A DNA stretch of 64,000 nt from the NCBI GenBank assembly GCA_023053545.1, contig JAKZAN010000006.1:3725001-3789000 (forward strand). The letters run 5' to 3'. Of this stretch, positions 1 to 14,900 are shown piece after piece (position 1 is the stretch's first letter; each line of letters starts with the position of its first letter). The notes under the pieces were generated by a model, which worked only from the letters and a program-made list of their open reading frames with translations, made no database searches and was not told the DNA's origin. The position numbers were made by a program, and so were the translations under genes. This stretch comes from Lepidurus packardi (taxonomy: Eukaryota; Arthropoda; Branchiopoda; Notostraca; Triopsidae).

Positions 1-368
1 GTTCTAGTGTAAAAACTGTTTGGAAGATTATGCCAAAGCACGTTGGGTCTGACAACGTTTTAGCAATTCCTTTATGAGGCAGGCGGTCGACATTCATTAG
101 ACCAATATCGAAGTAATAAGTCGCAGCGAGGAAAGAAACCTTCAGCTGAGGCTAGATTTGCGGTTAAGAGGAATAATTTTTCCAAAGGGCCTGAGATACA
201 ATTATTGACAACGCCGACTCACAGAACAAAGTCTGGATCCTTGGTATATTTTTATGCTATAAAACACTCGTAGAATTAAGTATACATACATTAATGTTCA
301 GTGTAAAAGCTTAGTTTGTAGGGAAAAGTTATTGAAATGTGTAAAATTACAAATAAAATATTAGAAAT

Positions 369-427
369 GAATTACAGTTAAGAATTTCAGTTATCAGTTT
401 CAGTAGAAGAATTACAGTTAAGAATTT
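369..427 (+). repeat. 19-bp direct repeat pair, 40-bp period
   Basis: The 19-base word gaattacagttaagaattt occurs at 369-387 and again, identical, at 409-427. The spacing is 40 bp. Only two copies are seen, so this is a local duplication rather than a satellite array. Confidence 0.7.
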
Positions 428-780
428 ATTTTTAAGAAATTACTTGAATTTATTGTTAAAACTCCAGTGATTAAAACTACAGTTTTAAATTAACTGGCAC
501 CAAATTACATTAAACGCTGACACGGAATGTCAGTCGATATAGGGTTCTAACGCTCTAGACAGGGTTACCAGGCTCTAAAAAAGAAAAAAATAAGAAAAAT
601 CTCAAATAACGAGGATCGTTTTTTTAAGGGAAGGAAGGAAAGCTAAAGTGTGTGACACGTGAAAAGACGTCCCGACGCTTTTTACCATTCATTAGTAATC
701 GGATCTTTGCTTGCTTAGTACGTTCCAGTCGAAACTTGCTAAACTACCAGAAAAGAGAAAGCCAAGCTTCCCTTTTTTAA

Positions 781-806
781 TGTATGTGTGTCTGTGTGTG
801 TGTCTC
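781..806. repeat. Imperfect TG microsatellite
   Basis: A short interrupted (TG)n run, with TC and TATG interruptions. It is a simple repeat with no gene context. Confidence 0.7.
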
Positions 807-3536
807 TAAAGCTTGATGGCTTTTGTGGCCAACTTCCAAGAACTTTTCCAAGAGTTTGGCGTGTTGAAGGGCTAAATCTGGTGCTTACGGAGAGCTTAAT
901 GAAGTCCCGGAACGTTGAAAAGTGACAGACAACTGGCAACACGGCCGAGGTAATGACATCTCGAGCATACTTCGACCCAGCACCTTGACAGTTCTCCGTA
1001 TTACTCCCGTATATAAGGAAATGGCGGGGGGAAAGATATCCTTCGTATCCTTCATTCTCAGTTATGCACCATATTATTAGCCAACTCCCGGGGACTCCCT
1101 TCATATGGCACATACTCTACATAATCTACCCCCTTTTTCTTAAGACTTCTGTTTCCCATACGTTTACAGTGTCTAATACCTTCCGTGTTACCATTAAACA
1201 TTTTAATCACAGCGCGATGTGAGCATAAATTGTTTTTGCTAAACCAAACTTTGAATGGGTTTTTTTATTGAATAATTTAATTAAAGTCATCCGTGCGGCG
1301 GTTTCTTAGGGATAGATCTTAGATCGGAAAGGAACGTTTTCATTTCTGGACATATGCTTGTTTGGGCGAAACAAGTTGTCTAGCGAAATTATGCTCTCAT
1401 CACGAAAACTGTCGTGAGTCTGTAATGGAATTCGCTCATGCATTACTTTTAACTTGTCCCAGAGAAATACACCTTAGCAACGAAGGAAATATAAACCTTG
1501 CAAAATACACAAGCTCAGATGAAAAGGGGAAAGCTTGCACAAACAACTCTTCCTCCTTTTCGCAAACCCGTACGACGTTCACTTTCACATGCGATTGCTC
1601 ATTCCTATGGAGCCATTACAAGTGTATTAAAGCTTCCGAAGGGAGCACGTAGCGTTAGACACATTAAAAATTAGATACCCTAGCATGTATGTCCCTACTA
1701 TATAAAAGAAAAGCTCATCCATTTACGATCACTTTGAACACGGTGAGAGTTTCAAACTCAGATTTTTAGGAAAATTTCAAATCAAAACACAAGATTTTAA
1801 TAAGTAAACTTATGCATTTTCTAGCCTTACTTATATGGACATCTTTTGTCAGTAAGTTCTACTTCCTATTGCATTTAACATGCCTTTATTCGGGTGCAGT
1901 TAGACGACAAACGCAAATGCCATTACTTTTGGTGAGACCTTTCAAAACGGTAGAAAACTAGTGCTGGTTCTAAAATATATCTCTGTATATTTTTCACTTT
2001 TATCCCTTCGTTCTCCCCGTTTATCCTAGATCCCCCTATACAGCATTATGTTCCACGAATTATGTACAGCACACCACGCTTATTCCCTCCATTCCCGTCC
2101 AAAGTTCACATCTTTGCTGTTGCGGTACTTCTTTGTACATTATCGCACATATGGTTACTTTCCCACCTTGAGTACATCGTTTTCCATGAGAATAATGTAC
2201 CTCTATTATTCCACATGGCGCTTTTGCGTTATGCTTGCCAGCTAATAAGTAAAGGTAATGTACGAATGTACAAACACCTAAACAAAAGACTTAGTCTTTG
2301 TAACTTCAGAGGAAACGTTATTGCCGCACCCCCTCCCAGCCCCTGATTCATGAATGTTTCCGTCCAGTTCCAAAGCTCGACGTACAGTACTGCAGTACTT
2401 CTATGCAAAGTTGACTCAGGAGCCTGGCAAGTTTATTCCTGACCATTAAAGCACAAATTCTCGCTCTGCGTTGGTTTCTTGCAAAAGTAGAGTACAAGTT
2501 ACTCAACCTTTTGAAAATTAGTATAGGTGGCGGGCAATTGCAATTTCAAATCAACTATAGCGCACTCACCATGACCACAAATACCCAACAAAAATTTCCT
2601 TTTTACCTCGCAGCTTGATAGCGTAAAAAGAAAGTTGTAAAAAAAAGCTTATTTCCACACGAGTCTTAAATTACGCCCTAAAGATTTCTCATGGCCACGA
2701 ACAGTCAGCAAAGCAGGAAACGACTTCAGCTTTTAACATGCGCAAAACTGCTGTGATGATAGACCAATGCTCTGTTTTTTTCTTCACGACTGCCAAGTCA
2801 AATATAAACAACAACTTTTTTGAGATTTATTTTTTTCTGACGCTGTTAATTTTCTGCTTGTGAAACCTTGGGTAAAAGGCTCCAAAGCTTCCCTTCTCTT
2901 TTATTAGCGAGACATTTAATTTCCGCCCCTTTTCCCTTCACATGACTTGTAATCACCAACCTGGACTTTTCTTCATTTCCGGGACCTCCAGCCGTCATCA
3001 GAAAAAGAGGGAGCCTTATTAAAAAATAATAGGAAAAAAATGCCACAGCCAGTCTTTGCCAAAAAAAAACTGCTACTGTTGTCTGTTCTACTGTGCGTTA
3101 GCCTATAAGGGTAGTATTCAGAACCGTCACGATTTGTATTTGCCACACGCGCTGCAGCAAGGCGACATATGCTAGTCTTTCCCCGCTTAATCTTTTTGCC
3201 TTTCGACTCTTCAACCCCGCAGCTAATTGCCGGGACGGGCTCGTGATGCAACAAGGTTGAACCCCACAACAAATCAAAAACTTTTTTCCCCCTGACATTC
3301 GGAAAGTCTTTATAAAGTAAAAATTATACCATCGCGGAGCAACTACCGAAAAGTAATAATAATACTACGAATCCTCAATTACGAACTCGGGCTTAAACTA
3401 CAATTATCCAACATCTTTGTGACGAATGGAAATTGGTTTCTGCAGCTCACGCTAATTATACATGTTTCGTTTTCGCGGGTTAGGATGCAAATAAATGGTA
3501 TCGAAGCTCGAAGCATGCAATAGAGGAAAGTATTAG

Positions 3537-3555
3537 CCCCCCCCCCCCCCCCCCC
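3537..3555. repeat. Poly-C tract of 19
   Basis: Nineteen consecutive C residues in an otherwise AT-rich region. The complementary strand is a G19 run able to form a G-quadruplex in principle. Length is often unreliable for such homopolymers. Confidence 0.85.
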
Positions 3556-5884
3556 TAGTCTATATGGGTAACCATGGAAACTTTGTTGCGCAGAGTCCAG
3601 TGTATATATCCTGACTACCTAAGAGTTCCTTTTATTGCATCAGCACGCGTCTTCAAACACAATTAGCTCCATAAAAAGTGACCAAAAGTGGTTCGATTAT
3701 GGTGGGGAGGGAATGAAAATGAATGACCGCCCTTGCAAGAAGGACAAACAAGCGAACAGCAGACTCTCGTGCACGAGTTCTACTCACGCTACGCACCTGC
3801 ACATATTCTCTTATTGTGACACAGCATATCGCTGCAGCCATTCCATTTCTCATGTAGTAGCATAGGAACGCTATTCATAACCGGGCTCCATAGCATATAG
3901 GGTCCCAACTCGCTAAACGTCCAGCGGCTTTTAGACTTTCCCACCATGGTGGGAGCTCTAACGCTCCATAAACGGCATAAGTTTCATGTTTTATGCATTT
4001 CTGCATATAGAAACAGCAGCCCTTACAGAGGTTGTTCCATACGTTATGGTTAGACTGTAATGTGTACGGCACCGTAGAGGAGTGCAGCGTAGTACGCAAG
4101 CACGAGGCGATAACGAGACCTAAAAACGGTGGCTATTGTTGGTGCTAACACGCAAGGAGCAACAAAAGCTTAGCTTTACTTCGACTTTAGCTTGGGCTCG
4201 AGCGCCATAACATTGACGGGCCTTGTCTGCTTTCAGCAGAAATACTGGCGACCGCGAGCCATTGCGTAGAAGTCAATAATACTAGGATAACGAGCAACAG
4301 CAACATAACTGTGGCTACACTAAGCTTCTATGCCCCGAATGGCTTACACCTTTTCTTCCATGCTTTTAATATTTTACTGAGACTTTGTGTACGCGAGAAA
4401 GTACCTCTGAAATAGCCATGTCAACACACCTGGAATAATGCTAGCATTTTTATTGCTGTAATAACAGGAAAACTTTCTTCCAAGAAAACGCTTACCAAGG
4501 AACTATCAGCACGTTTATGTATATATGGCTCAGTGATCAGGTAAAAAGAATATGTAATAAAATCGATGTTTCAAAACTTTCGTGCCTGCGACAATGCAAT
4601 TTTTTTAAGGACAGCGGGAGATGACAAAACATCTATTAGTATATGTAGTTCATCTGTAAAACTAGTCAGCTCAATTTGAAATTTTTTTTAAGAAAAAATT
4701 ACCGACAATAATTGCGAGTAAAGTAGGGGAAAGAAAACTTATTAGCTGACCAAACTTATTAAGCGGAATTTAATGTCAAAGACCGTAATTACTTTTCTTC
4801 ACCAGATTATGTTAGAAGTTGTCATTAAAAGTTTATTCAGTTTATTCCGTTTATTATGCTAAAGTTTTTAGGTGTATCAGTTTCGCTACAAGATTAAATG
4901 CATGTTTTTGCAGGTTTATACGGAAGCTCATTCCTGTATTGCATTATCTTTCATACTCCTTACTATTCACAGCATCAATCCTTCATGATACCTCAGGTTT
5001 ACGCACACAAAAAACGTCGATAAAGTGGGATTTTCTGGTACATGCCGTCAACACGCTTCAGTTATGTAAAGCATTTATTCGCTAGGGTTGATTTTTTAGT
5101 ACAAAAAAAGTAACCGGTCTTTTGCGCAAACTAATTTTAGCCCTACGTTTATACTTTCTCTGTTTTTATTCAAATCGTTCGTAAATTGCCCTCTCATCTC
5201 TGCTAATGCAATAAAGTTAGCACAATGCAGCAGATAAAGTGTGTGATATTATTACCACATTGGTCTGGCTTTTTGTGACATTCTTTACATAGAAGAATTT
5301 TCATATATCTGATGATGAAGGGGGTGCAAGGGGGTGGGGGGCATACGAGTGCTATAATCTTATGTTCTATATCTAGGGAGACACCAAGACATTACACATG
5401 CCATCCTAAACAGCCGTATAAAAAGAAAAAAACAAGATGAAAATGTGAGACAGCACGAAAAAAACGCTCACTTCCGTACATGCAGTGTGAAATGAGCCCA
5501 ATTTCAACTCTTGCGGACGACTGCAATCACAGCGAATGCCTTCACTTCCCCTCAATTGAATTTGACCAGGAATTTGTAGCCCGCGGCGGTCAACATAAAC
5601 TTGAAATGCAATTTTGCGAGCCAGACATGCCTGAAAAGTGAGCTAATATATACAAAAAACGAACATTTAAAAGCTAAAAAAACGGGGAAAGCAACCCACT
5701 TACGACTTACTTTTATGTCCTGGCAATTTGCCCTCCACATACTCTCGTTACTTTTACATAAAAAAGCAACAATAAAAAGAAAGGAAACGTGGCGTGGGCT
5801 TAGATTGGAGGAAGGATACACATTCTTAGTAAAGTATAAGCGATGACCTTCACTCCCGCGTTTACCGCCTCTTGTCACCCGTAC

Positions 5885-5986
5885 CTGATGATTAACACCT
5901 TGAAGGCCGGTAAGTGCCGGCGTTGCAATGACAGGGCTCTCCAACTCTAGTCTCACCTTCCTGCAACTCCCTAAAACCGCCGCCAT
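5885..5986 (-). CDS. Possible first coding exon, unknown gene
   Basis: This is a weak candidate. On the minus strand an ATG in a good context (aagaATGGCGG) opens a 34-codon frame beginning MAAVLGSCRKVRLELE and reaching a splice donor after the codons for NHQ (CAG|GTACGGG, phase 0). A second usable donor (AAG|GTGAGA) lies ten codons in. The region is richer in G and C than its surroundings, as first exons and promoters often are. No downstream exon could be linked in the 5.9 kb to the left, and I do not recognise the peptide. It could equally be a chance open frame. Confidence 0.25.
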
Positions 5987-5989
5987 TCT

Positions 5990-8900
5990 TTTACTTTAGG
6001 ATGCAAAAAGGTGAATATTTGCCCTTACCCGCCAATTTACCCCAACCTAACCGCAGCTCTCATATCAATTCTGCGAATTCCATGATTCTTCTTCATTCAT
6101 CCAGTTTTTACTTGCCGTACCGAAAAAAATAAAAGGCAGAATTGAAATCTATAAACATGGAAAAAAAGGGCTGGATATCCCACCTCTTCGGAGAGCCAAA
6201 GTAAAACAGACCACATGTCATTTTTGTTGATTAACAAAAGAAGCTAACCATAGCCAGGACTGAAACAATGCTTTTCTGGATCTCTTTGATATTATATCCC
6301 AAAAAGAGACGGTGTATAGCTCTAGCGCCACAAACTGCAAGAAGTATATAAGCTCACGCGGGTTCCATTAGCGCCAGCAAGGAATGAGTTACTGATCTGC
6401 CGCGGAAAGAGACAACAAGCAGCGCCTATAGAAAAAAGGGAAAAACAGGCCCCGTTAGCATCATTTATCTAAACCGACACTGATTGTTACCAAAGAGCCC
6501 CTTATTGCTGGGTGGTAATTAGGGAGACACGTTGCATATCCTGCTGTATAATTCTGACATGTGAAAACAACGTACAGTCATAGTTTTGAGGGAGGCATTT
6601 CAATTGCAATCGAAGAAATCAACGCTATCCTCTGCTGGCATGAAGTACACATACTAAAGCTTCCACGTGACATCTTTTATAGAAAATGTGATTTTCGCTG
6701 AGCGTTCTAATCTAATGCAAGGCGCCCGACTCTCTCCGTAGAACCTGACGCGGTACCAAAAAAGAAACACTCAAAATCCTAGCAACGCAACAGCCGCTGT
6801 TTGCTTTAGCTTCTCCTAAGCACCCAGGAAAGTTCAATCACGTTGTTACAATACTGCTCGGTCGTCATGGCAACCACGTGAAACACAATTAACTTTGTAT
6901 CAACGGATATTTGGCCATGTCAGGAACAATACACCTGATATTCCAGGTCTTATGTTCCTCTGGTAAAATACATGAAACGAGTAGATGCAAAACGGTTGCA
7001 GACTTTTTCCCCAATCTGAAGTTTGTTTAAACAAAGATCAATGCATGCCGAAGCTCCCGTTAGGTTGTCAAATACCATTCAAATTATTATGCAAAAGGGT
7101 TCTAAAGTACCATTCCCTTCCTGCAGACCTTTACGTGTGGACTGCAACCATTTCTGCAGAAACTGACAATTAATTTTGCAACACATATACAGTACGCTAG
7201 TTTCTGTAGAAATTTCCTAACGGCAACGTCTTTTACCATATTTGATTTGTTATTTTACATGTTTAGTAGCGAAACGTTTAAAAATTCTGCATTTATCCAG
7301 TAATTTTTCAATGTGATTTTCAAGCTTTGCAATTTTTTAGAGGCACAAAAGGTAATCTTTTTTTGCACTGTGACCTTTAAGTATTTCTGAAATTAAAATA
7401 ATCAGTGTGATATACAATATAGAAACATAATATGGGGTAATGCATTATTGAAATCTTTAAAATAACAAATTAAATGCAATATTATAAACGGCGCTACAAT
7501 TGGAAAATTCAAAATTTCACCTCTATATCGTAAAATCGCACAATGTTCTATAGTGTTCATATGCGTTTAAGAACCAGACTAAACCTTAAGGCTCTTAATG
7601 AATCTTAAGTCAGTACCGGAGAAAAGCGGCCTGTTCGTTTTCGATGCTCAAAGAATTGTAAAAAAATCTGCTCAAGTAGTGTTATAGCACGCAAGGCACA
7701 TCAGTGCGGGTACCCGTCTCTCGCGAAAATTTGAATTATACTCCATAATAGCCCTCTGACAAAAAAGGGTTCCCGCAACATTAGTTTTCCTCGTTGCGCC
7801 GCGAAGTACCCATGCCAAAGCAACCGTAACAACATAATTTGCATTACCACTTTACACACCAGATAGAGTAATCACCTAACCTATGTGTCTCTATTAGCCT
7901 GTCATAATGTAGCTGCCAGGGATTATTTGGTATCATGTAAAACCCCCATGTCAGGCGTCAAACTTTAGAATTCGAAAGTTTCTTGGAGAAAGAAAAAATT
8001 ATGGAATGTTTCTTCTTTTAGAAATGAAAATGTTTGATTTGAGCCTTTCCAGAGTACCATCCCTTCGTGTCAAATAACCCGACCAAAAACACGACGAGGC
8101 TCTTACGGCCTTGGAACGAAACTAGTAGTTTATTATGGTAATTAGTGTGATTTTCCCCTACACGCTAATATACATGCTCCGCTTTCATAGAAAGAACTCC
8201 GCCCCGTATTTTCTCTCGGTTTCCCAAATCCATCCTCCCTATAGTCCATACTAATTATGGCACGCAAGATTCAGTATAACCTTCAACACTGTTCTTATCA
8301 GCTATTCCCCCATTCATTAAATTCGTATCAAGGTTAATCGACGTGACTCTGTGTGTTCAATTTTAGCCAACCTAAAACTCCCTAATACTGACATTTAGCA
8401 AAAAATTTAATCATAGTCTGCTCGGATACGAACGAGAAACATCTCCTTATAATTGCTTTGCAGACAAAAGACTCGAGATGCAATTCGGGCGACACGCATC
8501 GTCTACAGTAAGTGTATCAAGTTGCAGGAGAATAGTGTAGGTGTATTGCCGATGCTATAGTCTGACTGACACCTTAATCGAATCACATTCTCCGGACAAA
8601 GCTTTGCAGCGCAGCTGTTGCTTAAATATTCCATTTTATCCTCGGCGGCCAACCGAGATACGCAGTCTGTACACATTTCCCCAGTTAAGTAACCCCCAAC
8701 GTAAAATCTCATTTTCTAAAGCTGCTATGGTTACGGCTCGAGATTGATGCATGACAGCAACATGGGCTTTATTTGCAGTAAGCCTAAAAATACAAAATAA
8801 AAATCTTATACACTTTTAAATTATTTTAAAAAATGCAGGTTAAAGAAACAATAAAAAAGAGAAAAAGATCCAAATTCTTACATGCAGAGAATAACCTACA

Positions 8901-11900
8901 GCGACAAGCATCCAGCTCACATCCCCTAGCACTTTCTCCATTTTCGCTAAGGGAACCAAGCTCGTCACTTGTTGCTTGGAAACGATGTGCTGCATCAGCT
9001 TCCGGCACCCTTTCTAAAGTCTCCAAGAGACGTCAGGAAAAGACCGGCTCCGAAGCGTCTTATACATACACACATAGATGCACACCACTGTAGAACAGGC
9101 TATCAGTCGCTTTGGTGACCAGCAAATTGAGTTTTAACCTGAAGCGTATTTACTTTGCTCTATAGCTTGCACACTCCCATTTGCTGCCGAAGCAACACCC
9201 TTCAAATTCAATTTTCCGCCATAGAGCACGCTTTCCCGAAACGCTCCCTGATGTTCCTCAAAGTCAGCTGCGCCAAAAATCCATTAAATGCGCATATCAA
9301 CAGCACGAAAGCAGTTGCTGTGCCACTATAAACCCAACCTTTAATATCGTTGCGGTAAAGAACCGCTGCAAATCTGGGGGACTCAAATAAAGTCGAGAAG
9401 CTCAAAGCTGCATGCAATCTTGACCTAACCTTGGTATAACGCCAAATTGTTGTCCGAAAAAAAGAGACAAATCCTCTCCTCTTTTGTATCGAACACTATA
9501 CATCTTTGAGCAGAAGTCAAGGGGTACGCGTACGCTCCGAGAATCGTTAAGTCGCCACATCCTATACGTGCAAGCTTAACACCGAAGACCTCTCTTGCAG
9601 TCACTGGCCCGGTTTGCTCAATTCCTGGAAAGGAAAACATTCTTGGAGAATACCGATGTTTTCTTTGCATCATGCCACCTGGACAAAGACATGTTTCGTG
9701 AACTTCGGATACGCTATATACTCCTTGCGTTAAGTCCTGTATTCTTCCAACATTGAAATTTCCTCGAAGTCAAGTACTTTCGTGAAACTGGTTTTAGACC
9801 AACAAACCGAGGTTGCAATAGGTTTATAAGGGGAGATTTCTGCATGTGCAAGACACTTTAGCCTTACATGCAAGTCAGCTTTCAAATGTGCAACCTTCGA
9901 ACCTTCCTAGTTGACAGATTTTACTGCATTGTCGCATTTCAAGTACGTGGCATGCAAACCCTAAAGAAGAGGTAGGATGATCGTGTTTTTTTTTCACTGA
10001 AATGGAGTTTTATTCGTTATTCTACAGTTTCCCTCGACAATAATGGAGTACTCAATCTCTGTAATGTGTTCAATCAGACTGAGAAAACCCATGTTTCTAG
10101 TATATACATATTTAAGTAAATTTACCAATCTTTTGTGGAGATTTTTTCCAATATCTTTTTATATCTCACTACGAGATATCTTCTTGAACAAAAAATACAA
10201 ACTGTTTTTATTAAAAATATACTGGAGCAATTATGCATCAAAATTTCACAAACTTCCTTAACATTCTACCCAAACGTCCATAATATTTCTCTCACCCCAC
10301 AAAATAGCCGCAATTAAAAAGCAAATGTTCGCTTAATCTATTCGAATCTATTGTCCTAAACACTTTGATTTTAATTGAATTTGGATTGAAAATTGTTGCT
10401 ATTAGAAACTCTGTAAAAACTTGTCAATTTCCTTTACTGCAATGAATATGTATCTGAACTCACCTTTTTAGCAATTTGCAACCAGGTGGATTACAAATCT
10501 CAAATACAAGTCAGAAGTAAGTTTTTTATTAAGAAAGAGTCGTCTTAGTCAATGCCTGTGTGTATCTTGATAAAAAAAAACAGTTTCTTCTAATATTGTT
10601 ACTTATATGCTACAACACAATAGTAGACCAATTGCATGCTATATCACTAAGCAAAATTCAATTCACAGTCTCATTAAGTAGACAGAGAGTGGAAGCTTTT
10701 AGTTGGTAACGAATTCTTAGACAAGAAATAGTGACGCTCGAGATTGAATAGAAGCAACAAATACGTGCTGCTGCTGCTACATTAGCCGTCCCCCAACTCA
10801 CCCCCACCCCACCCGCCCCTCAAGAAAGTAAAGAAAGATTGAAGTAGCTGAACTTGATTAGAGGGCAACAATCGAAGCCTGTCAACACCCAATGCAATTA
10901 AGGGAGAGGCATAGAGAGACTTGAATACTCGACTCCAAAGCTCAATTAAGTTGCCGGAAAGTGAACATATTGTGCTCGGGAGCAGCGCTATAGCAAACGC
11001 TCCGCGATCCAGACAATCAAGATCCCAAGCAAGCAAAGGAGACAACGAAGAAGAAAAAACTAACCGAGTGCAGGAGAGCTGTCACTGAATCGAATTTGAA
11101 GTTGGCACAGGAGCTTTTACTAAACTTCCAGTAAAGTGAGCGAAGTAGTGAACGTCCTTCTAGGCAACAGAGGTTCGTTGCCGAAACCAGTGCTTCTTGC
11201 ACCTTTTTACTCTTTGCCTATCCAATTTTTTAACCTTTTTAATCCTCCAAAAAGCTAGACTTGGGTAATAAACGGAAAACGCTATGGTACACGATCTATG
11301 TAAGGCAAAAAAAAAAAAAAAATCTCAAGCAGCAGTGCAATCACGTCATGAGTAAGCAGAGGATAACACGGCTATTGTGTACCTGAAATTGAATTTGCTC
11401 CAGCTCTTTAGATCTTACCCAACCTTTCAATACCCTTTAATTGACAGTCAAATGCTTCTCCCGGCTGAAGGCATAACAATAGATCCCCGGTGCCCTCTAT
11501 AAAATCGATATTTTGAGTATTAGCTGCGCACCCCCCTCTCCCCCCTGCAATCCTCTAAACCGACGTATGAAAATGGAAAAGTAGTTCACCCCTAAAGGCA
11601 CGATCGTCTCTACACAGTTTAAACAAATACTCCTCTTAAGTTAACCGTAGCGTACTAGCTTTTGGGTTTCATCGCCCTATTAACTTACAAGCAGAGCAAC
11701 CAAAGTTACAAGCTTATTGACAGGCCTGTAAGAATTGGTTCCCATTGGGCGATGAATGCGACTTTCAGGCCAAATAGGTCTAAACTAATTCCATACCTGC
11801 AAACTAATTGGTTCAAAGCATGAAGAAAGTTTGTATGATGCGAGTTAGGATTTTTGCATCAATTACCGTTAAGACGAGTGACGGCGAGAGGATGACCACA

Positions 11901-14900
11901 GTGGCAAATCCCCATGAGCTTGCATCTTGACTCCATCCTGCCTCAGCTAGTCTTCTAGATGCGGAATTGCTAGGAAGGCCGAAAATCCTCGGAGTTAGTC
12001 CCAGGTGTCACATGTGAACGCTTTTCGCCCCCCGTCCCCCCACCTGTCACGCAAGTGACGGATTGTCCCACAGGACGAATGGGCCCACCAGTCTAGCTAG
12101 TAAGAAGGATGGCCCCACATGGACGTGTAGTATTGCTTAATTCTTTCCCTGATCTTGTAGACGGAAAAATACAAGCCAAACCTAGAAGCAACACAACACT
12201 ATGAAAATGGATCCTTGAAAGACACGTGACTATGTACAAAACAAAAAGAAGCTGGAAGAGATTAAAAGTTTAGTCAGACAATACCCGCAATTGTTCACGT
12301 GACAACACTGTCCATCCCGGGATTATTACTAAGTCAAGGGATATCTGACATTCGATGTTTATATATTGAAAAGGCCTGGACATGGCACAGTTGCTTGAAG
12401 TTGTCGTGCAAGCAAAAGCGCTAAAAGGCACAAAATGTGAGCTGCGAAAGACCAAAAACACATTCTCTCTTCGTTTTTCTACTGGCGGCCCAAACAATAG
12501 AGCGTGTTCCGTGACACATATATCCTTTACTATATGTAAGAAATAAAAAATAAGAAAGAATAAATAGAAAAATGGGAATTCCGCTCCAGCAGCGTTGGTT
12601 TTGGCTCAAATGCCACGAGTTGAGTGCCATGACAAGCGGCTATACCATTCCTATTATATCGTTCTATTATTCCTATTATATCTTATGTTCGCGGAATGCT
12701 TTTTGGTACTGGGGAAATTGATTCCTAAGAGCGCGGTTGACGATTATTGATCTACGTGGACATCCTACGAGTACACTATATTTCGTATCCTACACCATCT
12801 CGATCCAATAATATCGTTAGAAAAACTTGTTCATCTGAACCAAGCAGTGAAAGTTTTCAGTTATTAAACTTTCGTTAAACTGATTCTAAACTAGAGATAA
12901 CGATATTAGGAGGGCAACTTTATCAACATTTTCGGTAGCCGCAACCCGTCGCGCAAGTCCGGCCTGAACGAAAGAAATGCACCCGGCTTCGGTTCCCTGC
13001 TTTAGAGTTTTTGTTTGATATATCATAAAACAACATAACGAATTCATGGTCGCCATAATTGATAGTTACTCCAAACAAGATTTATTTCAAATTTGTGTTC
13101 CTCAGAATCTCCCAAGTTCCAAGCCTGTAAAGGATGATAGTCATATAAACCGGAATTTATGTGAAACATCATCCTAGAGACTAGGCAAAACTCTACCCGA
13201 CTCCAAACTAACGAACGTGTTTGAAATAATGAAGATAATTGCTGATATGCTAAGTGTTGGGATATAACTTACGAAATTCTTCATAACAAAATTTGTAGAT
13301 AATCAGCAAGTGTAGTGGAGTAAAACTAAAGTTAGATTCAGTGTCTTTTTACAATTATAAATTGTGTTATAGTTGACCATTCGCATATTGAAAACGTAGA
13401 CAAAAAAACGAAAATTGAAATCGAAATAAATCGAAAAAAGCTATAACGTTAGCCTCGGAAGCATATTCATAATACAGTACGTGTCCGTACGTTACCCTAT
13501 ACGAAGTTAAGAAAAGTGTACAGAATAAATCCTAAACGCACTCAATCCTACGACACAATTTGCAAGATTACTTTCCATTCGCCGCTCGTTCAGAAACTGG
13601 AGAAAAACAAAATCTGTCGAGCAATCAAACAATCCATGCTAAGCTAGTCCAAACTAAACTGCCTGATAAGAAACTGATCTGTAGCTTTGTTAGACCAAAC
13701 AATGCAGGTTAAACTACTTTGTTTTCTGAAGTTGTACATTTAATTAATTTTATTGCGCTATTCGGGAACCAATTAAGCGTGATACGACTGTAATATTCTA
13801 CTGATCTACGACATTGCAGAGCATGACAGATTAAACTTGATTGCATGCATACCCTTTAAACAATTGAAACAAGAGTTCATCAGCACAGGTTTTAAAAACG
13901 AAAGATACTAAAAAATACAGTAAAATGGTTACTTAATTAGCACCTATTCTGAATGTGTTTTGCAAACATAACAGACCATTTAAGCAAACGAGCAGCTGAT
14001 TATGAATTCGCTCTGGCAGCCGACAATTAAATTATACATAAGAGGCCTGGCATTTCAGGGGCCCGAAAGCGTTCACTTACTTTAATATTGCATTCGTATA
14101 CTAGATTTTGTATGCGTTCTCCTACCTAATTTCCTAGCATCCATGACTGTGCCTCAGTGATTGTGTCCCAGTTGCTTGTGCAACCCTAGTCCGTCCGAGC
14201 TTTCTAACGTGCGCCGAGAACAAGACACGACGAAGACGACGCATTTCCAATAATGAGATAAAGGCGCTCAGGTGCTTAAGTAATGAAACAAGGCTCGTAT
14301 GGCGCTTTGTGTCTCGAAGAGGTGTAGGATTCTATATGGATTGCTATATCAAGTGATTTGTTAAAATAATGAACATTCAAGGGCTAATCAAGTAAAATAC
14401 AAGCGTCTTTCGTGATATATTAATTCTACTAACACTGTGTAAAAGAATAGGGTTCCTGGGATCCTTCATACAAATAAAGCATCTATAATTTCAATTAAAC
14501 TGTAGTTGACACAAGATAAAAATCTTTTCAGATAATTAATTACCTAATTAGAAAATTAGAAGTAAGTCTTCGAATTGATAGTCTCAGGTAACCAGCTAAT
14601 TCGTCACTCTCAGAAATTTTTCGGTTTCGTGGAAAGGAACTCAAAACAAGTTTTTCCAAAGACTTATCCATATCAAAGATGGCTTCGACAACCAAACAGT
14701 ATTCAAGTACCTCACTACAAAAAATATGGCGAATACAAACCACCGATTTCACAGAACGGGTAGGTTTACTAGTGTTTTGCAAGGTCATTAGCAAAGAAAC
14801 GACAAGATTTTAAAGTTAAAGGTATGTGGTGAATATTTGTTAGACTTGATGTCACTAGCTGTAGCGATACATTTTATTTTCTTCGTTCTTTCTTGCCGAA

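Larger units (their letters stand above)
1..5884. other. AT-rich gene-free stretch
   Basis: I see no convincing gene here. The open frames are short, lack recognisable motifs and show no linked splice sites that keep phase. Content noted: a TG-rich microsatellite near 781-806, a 19-bp perfect direct repeat (369-387 and 409-427), a run of 19 C at 3537-3555, and many A/T runs. It may be intergenic regulatory DNA or a long intron of a gene whose first exon could be the candidate at 5885-5986 (minus strand). Confidence 0.6.

Noticed and set aside
3670-3740. Possible tRNA B box (ggttcgattat)
   Set aside because: No matching A box, acceptor stem or anticodon arm could be drawn; the bases after the box do not fit a T arm.
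5552-5884. Remainder of the 144-codon minus-strand frame
   Set aside because: After the donor at 5884 the frame looks like intron: Phe/Lys-rich, no motif. Only the first 34 codons are kept, as a weak candidate.
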